Source: Gammaproteobacteria bacterium UBA3498 (GTDB lineage: Bacteria > Pseudomonadota > Gammaproteobacteria > Pseudomonadales > Pseudohongiellaceae). From it: a DNA stretch of 23,263 bases. The notes beneath the pieces were generated by a model that saw nothing but the letters and a program-made list of their open reading frames with translations, did not search any database and had not been told where the DNA came from. Shown one piece after another: positions 8,528 to 14,585 of the stretch (position 1 is its first letter; each line of letters starts with the position of its first letter). The stretch lies in contig DFQD01000248.1 of the NCBI GenBank assembly GCA_002377605.1, forward strand, positions 1 to 23,263, read 5' to 3'. Made by a program: the position numbers and the translations under genes.

Positions 8528-9202
8528 CTAGCTGCCATTCACAAAATCTTTAAGTTGAGTGGCTAAGCGGCTACACGCGTTCGCCTCAACTCGAGCTATT
8601 AGTGGAATAGGAACTACTAGTGCTGGCAGATAAGATTGTCCAGTAGCATCGGTATTTATGGTTCCAACATTTCTTAAGGAACTAACGTCCCATACACGGG
8701 CATCGAAATTAGCATCATCTTCCCAAGTACCAAAACCGAAGCAACCGCCACCGGCTGGACCTACGGCGCAGGAAATTGAACCTGTGCGGCCACTAGTTTC
8801 GGTGCGGCCATCAACCCAAACAATATATCGAATTCCAAACTCATTCATCTTTCGAGCTACAACGTCTTCCGCCATAAGCTGTTCTAAATCACGACTACGC
8901 AAAGGCGCTGTGCGTGGTTCGAACCATGGAAACATGGCGTCGATAAACTCTTGCTCCGGAACTACATTAATCGCACCTTCACCTCGAGTCATACGTTCTC
9001 CTACGCACTCGACAAATTCTGATCTGGTTTCGTAGTCGCTGGCCTGTCGACGCCCCAGAATCACGATAGACTGATCGCTTTCTATTCCGGTCTCGCCCTG
9101 ACGAAACTCATCGACGGTGGTACTTGTGCAGTTAGCGAGAAATCCTACAACAAATAATGAAGCACTGAGTTTTATTAATTTTATTGTTGTAATAGTTTTC
9201 AT
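8528..9202 (-). CDS. Small lipoprotein of unknown function (224 residues)
   Basis: An exported protein with a hydrophobic signal segment ending GFLANC (Cys25), so probably a lipoprotein. Asn at the position before the Cys is unusual for a lipobox. The mature part has SDQSIVILGRR near its start, two further cysteines in the centre (SISCAVG and GGGCFGFG, possibly a disulfide), and IVWVDGRTETSG. This layout suggests a compact beta-rich periplasmic domain, perhaps of the kind that presents or binds a partner lipoprotein. The frame opens at a GTG (9226), but AGAGG at 9209-9213 lies inside that extension, six bases before ATG 9202, which is the better start. It lies between another small lipoprotein gene (25-bp gap) and the M48 peptidase. 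I do not recognise a named family. Confidence 0.75.
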   Translation of the reverse strand: MKTITTIKLIKLSASLFVVGFLANCTSTTVDEFRQGETGIESDQSIVILGRRQASDYETRSEFVECVGERMTRGEGAINVVPEQEFIDAMFPWFEPRTAPLRSRDLEQLMAEDVVARKMNEFGIRYIVWVDGRTETSGRTGSISCAVGPAGGGCFGFGTWEDDANFDARVWDVSSLRNVGTINTDATGQSYLPALVVPIPLIARVEANACSRLATQLKDFVNGS

Positions 9203-9227
9203 AACAAACCTCTTTTGAGCTCTCACT

Positions 9228-9854
9228 CTAAAGGTTACTTAACCAATCTCGCACTTCTGGAATTTGAGCAAAGCTTAATGAAAAGCTTGAAGCAAGGTCA
9301 CGCAAAGCGACAACAGCAGCTTCGTTAATGCCGTCTTCTACGGAGCGGAAAGTTTCGGTAGGCGTCTTTCCATAGGATGTCAGTACCCAGTCTGCAATAT
9401 AGTCACCCTCGGAGGTGAGTAACCGCATGTTGTACTTTATCCAGACTTCATACACGTCCAACTTGGTCTTTGCTGGAAGTGCTAATTGAAATTCTTCAAT
9501 TGCAGGAGCAAACACTGCATCCACATTTTGGCTGACAGCGTCTTCGAGACTGTTGACGTTTACTACCTGATCAAACATTGCCGGTAGAACTGCATTAAAT
9601 AATTGAATATGGGATAAGCCGCTTTCGATGTTTATCTCTTCACGCCCGGTCTCACTGTATTCCATGTAAGCAAATTCCCTCAGGGAATCATCATAGTAGA
9701 CCGCTACTGAAAGGGGCATTTTATTGATGTTGGGCGTAGGGAAATAGCCTTCAATTACAACGTTGCTTGTACCACAGGCAGTAAGTAGCCCTGTCAAAAA
9801 CAGTATGGTTAATCTGCTCAGAATGGCTTTATTCGTTGCATTCACTAATTTCAT
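9228..9854 (-). CDS. Small lipoprotein of unknown function (208 residues)
   Basis: A predicted lipoprotein: the signal segment ends TGLLTACGTS (Cys27), a canonical lipobox. The mature region includes LSVAVYYDDSLREFAYMEYSE, FNAVLPAMFDQVVNV, an acidic DAVFAPAIEEFQLALP stretch and a conserved-looking VYEVWIKYNMRLL. This pattern resembles outer-membrane auxiliary lipoproteins with an alternating alpha/beta fold (CsgG- or PqiC-like in general shape), which is an inference from pattern only. The frame opens at 9884, but AAGGA at 9862-9866, seven bases before ATG 9854, places the start there. It is 49 bp after the second vWA gene and 25 bp before the next lipoprotein, so it belongs to the same transcript. 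Its acidic/hydrophobic pattern partly resembles the N-terminal domain of the large lipoprotein at 18242-19426. Confidence 0.78.
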   Translation of the reverse strand: MKLVNATNKAILSRLTILFLTGLLTACGTSNVVIEGYFPTPNINKMPLSVAVYYDDSLREFAYMEYSETGREEINIESGLSHIQLFNAVLPAMFDQVVNVNSLEDAVSQNVDAVFAPAIEEFQLALPAKTKLDVYEVWIKYNMRLLTSEGDYIADWVLTSYGKTPTETFRSVEDGINEAAVVALRDLASSFSLSFAQIPEVRDWLSNL

Positions 9855-9903
9855 CGCCAATTCCTTAAATATTCTCATTGCCATCTAAATGTAAACCGGC
9901 AAC

Positions 9904-10914
9904 TCACTGATAATCGTTCAGCCCTACAAATGTACCACCATTTCGCTGCGTCATCTCTCGCATTAGGGTGGAATATCGATAAACACTCTGCTGAAAACGC
10001 CTAGGGCCCGCGAAAATAGTGGGAAAGCCGATTCCATGGATGCGCACCAGTCGATCTCCGTTAGCATCCTCCACATTGATACGATCGATGGTCTGGAGCA
10101 CATTTCGGATCGATCCGCCTGGCTGGAAATCGTCCCCCAGCACATAAATACTGATGCGCTTGTCCTCTTCGTAAAAGGCACTAATCGCCCGGGTAACACC
10201 CTCCACAGGACTGCTATTGCTGAAAGGGTTCCAGGTTCTCAGGGTAGCAATAATCTGATTACGTCGACCTGGAGTATCGGGAATCCACTCATCCCGATAG
10301 GAATCGAACATGTAATCCCCCATATCATTCATGACCTGAATACCCCTCACTTCGGGATAAACATCGAGAGTGTCCTGGATGACTCCGAGCATTTTGTCCC
10401 AGCTCGGGTTCTGAAACATACTTCCGGAAGTATCGATCACGAAGATGATGTACTCGCTGTCCACCGGCACACCGCCAATGACATTATTTTCAGGCGCACG
10501 GGTATTAGCTAGCAGACGCTGCATTTCCTCCGTTAAGGATTGTTGGGCCAAGGCCAGTCGTCCAAATTCATCGGTGGTTTCATCTGAAAGATCTTTGCTG
10601 GTGTTATAGCGCCCTTCTATATCTTCGAGGTCTCGACGCAGTCGTGCGATACGCTCTGTCATCGCCGAGAGCTGTTCGTGTTTCGCATTCAACTCGCGAT
10701 TGAAAATCGTAGTCTCGCCGCGAATTTCAAATAATTGTTCTTGCAACTCGGCCACCACACCTTCGGGTACAACGGATTCTACTATTTCCAGAGTAGTTGG
10801 CGCGGACGATTTGGTAATCATCAACAGAATAATCATAGCGCCGAATCCGCAAGAAGCTACGTCCAAAAAGGAGACGGTAAATGAATCTGTTTCTCTGTTT
10901 TTACGTCTTGCCAT
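9904..10914 (-). CDS. ExbD/TolR-like transmembrane helix fused to a von Willebrand A domain (second of two)
   Basis: A 336-residue inner-membrane protein with a short basic cytoplasmic tail (MARRKNRE), one transmembrane helix at about 14-34, a periplasmic coiled coil at about 52-138, and a vWA domain at about 153-330. The helix begins VSFLDVASCGFGAMIILLMI. Asp18 sits where ExbD and TolR carry the proton-coupling aspartate (the L-[IL]-D-V motif), so I read this as an ExbD/TolR anchor. The vWA domain keeps the metal-ion site DTSGS (161-165), while the threonine position appears to be Ser/Pro (SNSSPVEG). In place of the ExbD periplasmic domain there is a vWA domain, which usually binds proteins through a divalent cation. 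It follows its paralogue after 80 AT-rich bases, the largest gap in the run, with no clear Shine-Dalgarno. Likely role: rotor/output subunit of the ExbB-like channel encoded at 13438-14253. Confidence 0.85.
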   Translation of the reverse strand: MARRKNRETDSFTVSFLDVASCGFGAMIILLMITKSSAPTTLEIVESVVPEGVVAELQEQLFEIRGETTIFNRELNAKHEQLSAMTERIARLRRDLEDIEGRYNTSKDLSDETTDEFGRLALAQQSLTEEMQRLLANTRAPENNVIGGVPVDSEYIIFVIDTSGSMFQNPSWDKMLGVIQDTLDVYPEVRGIQVMNDMGDYMFDSYRDEWIPDTPGRRNQIIATLRTWNPFSNSSPVEGVTRAISAFYEEDKRISIYVLGDDFQPGGSIRNVLQTIDRINVEDANGDRLVRIHGIGFPTIFAGPRRFQQSVYRYSTLMREMTQRNGGTFVGLNDYQ

Positions 10915-10994
10915 CCGTGCTGATGTTCTCTTCTATCTAGTTTCTTAAAATAGTTTTTACGTTATACAAAGCAATCTTCTTTTCTATTTAATTT

Positions 10995-12098
10995 TCATGG
11001 CCAATCCTTAGACGGCGTTAAAAAAGACCCACTTGTGTATTGCGCCAATTGCCAATAAGCGGCCGCAGCGCTTGGGTCACCTTCCAACGGCATTAATATT
11101 ACATTGACCGGAATTGTCTGAGGTAATTCTTCCACCGCTTCTTCAAACAATTCCAGGCGATCTCCCGGCGTGATCAGAGGATCGGAAGAGCCGCGCTGAC
11201 TAACGGTCGGCAAGCCATCCGTGATCAGAAAAATATTGTCTGGTCGCGGTGACATATTTGCCACAGCCCGAAATACCTGCGACATGTTAGTTCCATTATT
11301 AGGCACAAGTTCTTTTACATTCTCGATCGCTTCATTGAGTTGATCTCTATCTGCAACTTCCAACCAAATTTCTTCTGTTCCAGGAATAACGGATTCAGTT
11401 TCAGTATTGAAATTCCAAATCTGATACTGGCTAGTTATCGGCAGCTGGGTACTGATCCAATCTACGGTATTAACGACTCGTTGCCATTTCGGTGCATTGC
11501 GTTTTCGCTCATCATTCATATTCCGCGTACGGATGATATTCACTATGGTGCTATCCAACATGCTGGCAGAACTATCGATCAAGACTAGAATGCGTTGCCC
11601 GCCTAAGAACAGTCCGGAAAGATACTGCCTATTTCCATCCCCCAAAAATTGCCTGACACTATTTCCTTCCTGTTCGAATGCGCTGGCCTGTAAGCGCAAA
11701 ATCTCCTGTTCCAAGGCTTCGATATCAGAACGCAATCTAGCTACGTCTTCTTCGGAGGCCATGCTGCTGTTTTCTAGTGCTGCTAATTCCTGGAGGAAAT
11801 TATCAATCTGTTCCATGATTTGGCGCGCTAGCCCTTGTGCTTCTACTACTTCGAAATCGACTTCCGACAGAGTGTTTCGAACTCTAACTAAGCCCAATTC
11901 ACCTTCTTCAACTTCTTCCCGCAGTAAGTTGATCTCTGCCATTAGCTCAGGACTGGTTTCCTCTGGCGAAATCGTACTTGAGTGATCGAGAATCAAAAAA
12001 ATTAAAATCACAGCCCCAAAACCACAAAACATGACATCGAGAAATGCCAAGCTCAATGGGTTTACTTTTCGTCTGTTTGATTTACTGTTACTGGCCAT
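10995..12098 (-). CDS. ExbD/TolR-like transmembrane helix fused to a von Willebrand A domain (first of two)
   Basis: A 367-residue paralogue of the 336-residue protein encoded downstream, with the same plan: basic N-terminus (SNRRK), a transmembrane helix LAFLDVMFCGFGAVILIFLI with Asp21 at the ExbD/TolR proton-coupling position, an acidic coiled coil (about 48-141), and a vWA domain (about 167-365). The metal site looks complete: DSSAS (175-179), a threonine in NNGTNMSQVF and an aspartate in FLITDGLPT. The gene starts with ATG at 12098, 11 bp inside the preceding gene, with AAGG six bases upstream, so the two are probably translationally coupled. Identity to the downstream vWA protein is concentrated in the helix (FLDV..CGFGA), suggesting both bind the same channel protein but different partners outside. 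Domain calls are solid; the function is inferred. Confidence 0.87.
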   Translation of the reverse strand: MASNSKSNRRKVNPLSLAFLDVMFCGFGAVILIFLILDHSSTISPEETSPELMAEINLLREEVEEGELGLVRVRNTLSEVDFEVVEAQGLARQIMEQIDNFLQELAALENSSMASEEDVARLRSDIEALEQEILRLQASAFEQEGNSVRQFLGDGNRQYLSGLFLGGQRILVLIDSSASMLDSTIVNIIRTRNMNDERKRNAPKWQRVVNTVDWISTQLPITSQYQIWNFNTETESVIPGTEEIWLEVADRDQLNEAIENVKELVPNNGTNMSQVFRAVANMSPRPDNIFLITDGLPTVSQRGSSDPLITPGDRLELFEEAVEELPQTIPVNVILMPLEGDPSAAAAYWQLAQYTSGSFLTPSKDWP

Positions 12099-13437
12099 TC
12101 GCTACCTTAATCAAACTAATTTCTTCACCATCACTTGCAAAACGAATACGATCCCCCAGAACCAGTAATTGCTCACCAGTTACTGGTTTATCATTCAAAA
12201 ATACTTCTTGTTCTCCACTATTTAGATACACCCCATTACTTCTTTTATCAATACGTCCAAGTGATTCAGGCAGATTTTCAATGTTCATCACAATTACTTT
12301 TACAGCAGGCACACTGCCGTTGAGTTGTACGTTGTTTTTGATTTCGATAGTGCTTATAGAAATTGCGCGATTCAAAAAAAGTGCATGAGTTGGATTATCC
12401 GTAGCTTCAGGATTATCGCTTTCTGTTTCCTTAGGTCCTAATGACTCCACAGGAAATTTAGTCACTAAATGAATCCCTTCATCAGAACTGTTTATAATAT
12501 CTCGGTATTGATAACACGCTGCGTTTACCAAATGATCTTCAACAATGGCCACGCTGCAATTCTGATTTAATGAAGCCTGAAATCCAGGTAATTCTGAGAG
12601 AGCCTTACTCAATAGCAGTTGGGTGTTGTTATCCAATGTTATTGCACTTATCTGTTCGTTAATCTTCTTGTAGTACTCATTAAGACTAGAAATTAGCGTT
12701 GCTCGCGGAAACTTTGCTGTGTGCATCGCGCTTGCACTTTTAAGCTCCAGCTGTAACGTTTTTTCTTTTACATCTTGTAAAAGCCACTTTGGCAATTCGT
12801 TATACAGCTGCTGCTCTGACTCTGCGTTGTGTTGTGGATTAAAGCGACATTGTTGAATAAATATATCCGTTGCAATCTGCATCATCAGATTCATGAAATT
12901 TTGATTCCCTACTCCAGGTATTTGTACAACGCCTTCAGTTATCAAATGATCATTGACTATTGCTAACTTCGTTAGCACTACCTGATGTAATTGTATATCG
13001 GCAAATACGATGTGCTCCGATTGGGCGGCAGTTACTGCTGCTGCCAATGCGGAATCAACAACTCCAACTGTTGTGAATGGGCTTTGTTGAGCGAGACCCA
13101 ATAGGATAGCTAGCTGTTGTCGGGAAAAGTTTCCTGGTACGGCAAAGATGACATCGTTGTTGATTTCCCAAACTTCTGCAAGATGCACTAACTGCGCGTA
13201 AGCCAAGTCAGCATAGTGTCTAAATTTATTCCCGTGAGAAATTGGCTCGAGATTTAGATCGTGCCAATACTTATTGAAACTGTTGGTTGGTTGTAATCGC
13301 GCCTGCTGCTCAGCAATTTCGCCCACTTCTAATTTGTCGTCCACTACCAAAGCAAAACCAGGGCTCTGGACGATGATGCCACTTTCATCACCAACTTTTA
13401 TGCCGCGGTCGTTTAGCTCGATTACATTTAGGGCCAT
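12088..13437 (-). CDS. Actin/Hsp70-fold (ASKHA-like) protein with FHA-like C-terminus
   Basis: A 449-residue protein without signal peptide or membrane segment, thus cytoplasmic. Residues 1-350 look like a divergent Hsp70/actin-type nucleotide-binding domain: a strand-turn opening (NVIELNDRGIKVG), VIFAVPGNFSRQQLAILLGLA (97-116), then VGVVDSALAAAV (124-135). The second phosphate loop, usually DxGxx[ST], reads ADIQLHQVVLT (146-156), so the glycines are missing and ATP hydrolysis is doubtful. The last 60 residues (NGVYLN, VFLNDKPV, LLVLGDRIRF) resemble the end of an FHA fold, which usually binds phosphothreonine. The gene begins immediately after the stop of the ExbB-like gene (TAGATG) and overlaps the first vWA gene by 11 bp. 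The tight packing suggests a stoichiometric cytoplasmic partner of the channel. The fold is moderately certain; the role is unknown. Confidence 0.72.
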   Translation of the reverse strand: MALNVIELNDRGIKVGDESGIIVQSPGFALVVDDKLEVGEIAEQQARLQPTNSFNKYWHDLNLEPISHGNKFRHYADLAYAQLVHLAEVWEINNDVIFAVPGNFSRQQLAILLGLAQQSPFTTVGVVDSALAAAVTAAQSEHIVFADIQLHQVVLTKLAIVNDHLITEGVVQIPGVGNQNFMNLMMQIATDIFIQQCRFNPQHNAESEQQLYNELPKWLLQDVKEKTLQLELKSASAMHTAKFPRATLISSLNEYYKKINEQISAITLDNNTQLLLSKALSELPGFQASLNQNCSVAIVEDHLVNAACYQYRDIINSSDEGIHLVTKFPVESLGPKETESDNPEATDNPTHALFLNRAISISTIEIKNNVQLNGSVPAVKVIVMNIENLPESLGRIDKRSNGVYLNSGEQEVFLNDKPVTGEQLLVLGDRIRFASDGEEISLIKVANGQ

Positions 13438-14253
13438 CTAAGCCTGCTCACCTTTATCGGGAATCTGTAAATGTCTGATCAAGCGTTCGTCACAGTAGTT
13501 CTGACAATCTAATACCAGTCGATCTTGTAATAGCTGCAACTGGTGTAAAAGAAACATTAAGAAAATACTCACCACCAGTGCAACGAAAGTGGAGTTAAAG
13601 GCCACCCCCAAACTCTGAGTGACACCAGCAATGTCCCCCGCCACCGCCTGGTAGGCCTGACCCAGGGCGGTACCAATACCGCGCACTGTTCCAAGGAAGC
13701 CGATGGACGGAATCGCCCAAGCGATATAACGTACGATGCTAAGTTCCGTTTCCATGCGATCCGCTTCAGTTTCGCAGGTGTCTTTTATTATTGATGACAC
13801 GGCTTGAATGTTTTGAGTGCTTTGAAATCGATGTAACCCCGCTAATAGTGCTCTCGGTAATAAATAATCTCTTTCTTTCTCAGACAAGGCTTGAACAGGT
13901 CTGGCGATATTGCGGGAGTCTTCCGGCAATATACTCATCCCATCCTGCAGTTGTATCAGTGTTCTATCTAACAAGGTCTTCTGTCGCAGGGTGTGTTGGG
14001 TTTTCATGCCGATAATGGTGACAGCCCAGAGAAAGAAAATGATGCAGAATTCCTGTTCGTAGTTGCGCAAGATAATAAATACTGAACGTTCCGGTACTAA
14101 TTCCGGATTCTGTTCTTGCATCACTGCTTGCTGTTCTTGAATTAAGTCAGCGTTCGGTCGAATGACCGTCACATATGTGCCGTGAACAATAATAATCACT
14201 AAGATGAGTGCCGCTACCTGAAAGAGGGCTTCATACATCGAACCTTGCTTCAT
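13438..14253 (-). CDS. MotA/TolQ/ExbB-family proton channel protein
   Basis: A 271-residue inner-membrane protein of the family whose members form the stator pore for proton flow (ExbB, TolQ, MotA). Four hydrophobic segments are visible at about 8-30, 67-84, 176-193 and 213-236, with an approximately 90-residue cytoplasmic loop between the second and third. Family signatures are IPSIGFLGTVRGIGTAL (pore helix, Thr189) and VTQSLGVAFNSTFVAL (211-226, polar Asn-Ser-Thr in the last helix). The glutamate that ExbB and TolQ carry at the start of the last helix (SEAL/AEAL) appears as Gln213 here. The four-helix layout and that substitution make it closer in plan to MotA. AAGGA seven bases before ATG 14253 supports the start. 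It sits upstream of the ASKHA gene (0 bp gap) and two ExbD-like/vWA genes, which are the expected ExbD-type partners. Confidence 0.9.
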   Translation of the reverse strand: MKQGSMYEALFQVAALILVIIIVHGTYVTVIRPNADLIQEQQAVMQEQNPELVPERSVFIILRNYEQEFCIIFFLWAVTIIGMKTQHTLRQKTLLDRTLIQLQDGMSILPEDSRNIARPVQALSEKERDYLLPRALLAGLHRFQSTQNIQAVSSIIKDTCETEADRMETELSIVRYIAWAIPSIGFLGTVRGIGTALGQAYQAVAGDIAGVTQSLGVAFNSTFVALVVSIFLMFLLHQLQLLQDRLVLDCQNYCDERLIRHLQIPDKGEQA

Positions 14254-14284
14254 AAACTATTCCTTTTCTAATATGACCGGAACG

Positions 14285-14554
14285 CTAGATATCAACCGGA
14301 AATGAAACACCCAAATCCTGTGAAATTTCTTCTGTTGGAATGAAGCGCGAGTTTGCGCCCTCCTCTTGTTCTTCAGCCTCATCCCCAAGGATTAATTCGT
14401 CGTTCTCAGCGGCGGCTAGTTCTTCTGAAGAGAGGTCTGTATCTATAGCTTGTTGTTCGTTCTGAGACTCTGTTTCGGATTCTTCTGGAGCCTGATCTTG
14501 ACCCCAAACACTTGATGCAAAAAATAAGCTAAAGAGTAAAAATAATTTTTTCAT
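14285..14554 (-). CDS. Small acidic secreted protein (89 residues)
   Basis: A short exported protein: a signal peptide of about 18 residues (MKKLFLLFSLFFASSVWG, cleavage likely before Gln19), then an approximately 50-residue very acidic, probably unstructured linker. It ends in an ordered-looking tail, RFIPTEEISQDLGVSFPVDI. There is no cysteine for lipid attachment, so it should be soluble in the periplasm. A good AGAGGA site seven bases before the ATG at 14554 supports it as a real gene, as do its 31-bp gaps to both neighbours (PEGA/FGE protein upstream, channel protein downstream). An acidic linker plus a short conserved-looking tail fits a peptide that docks onto a partner of this complex, but that is inference; I recognise no family. 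Confidence 0.75.
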   Translation of the reverse strand: MKKLFLLFSLFFASSVWGQDQAPEESETESQNEQQAIDTDLSSEELAAAENDELILGDEAEEQEEGANSRFIPTEEISQDLGVSFPVDI

Positions 14555-14585
14555 TCTGAAGTCCTCTCAAAGAGTACTCAGTCAT

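Noticed and set aside
8515..8535. Six-base stem GCAGCT/AGCTGC around the stop of the small lipoprotein gene
   Set aside because: No U-run follows, the stem overlaps the stop codon, and the next gene starts only 24 bases further on, so a terminator is unlikely.
10036..10512. 158-codon open frame on the plus strand inside the second vWA gene
   Set aside because: It is antisense to a well-supported domain protein, with no family motif; a shadow frame.
10915..10994. AT-rich 80-bp gap with a TATAAC-like box before the second vWA gene
   Set aside because: No -35 at proper spacing could be paired with it; it may be an internal promoter but is not supported.
9904..14253. Zorya-type antiphage system
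   Set aside because: A MotA-like protein is present but there is no OmpA-type ZorB, helicase ZorD or ZorC; the partners are ExbD-like/vWA and envelope proteins.
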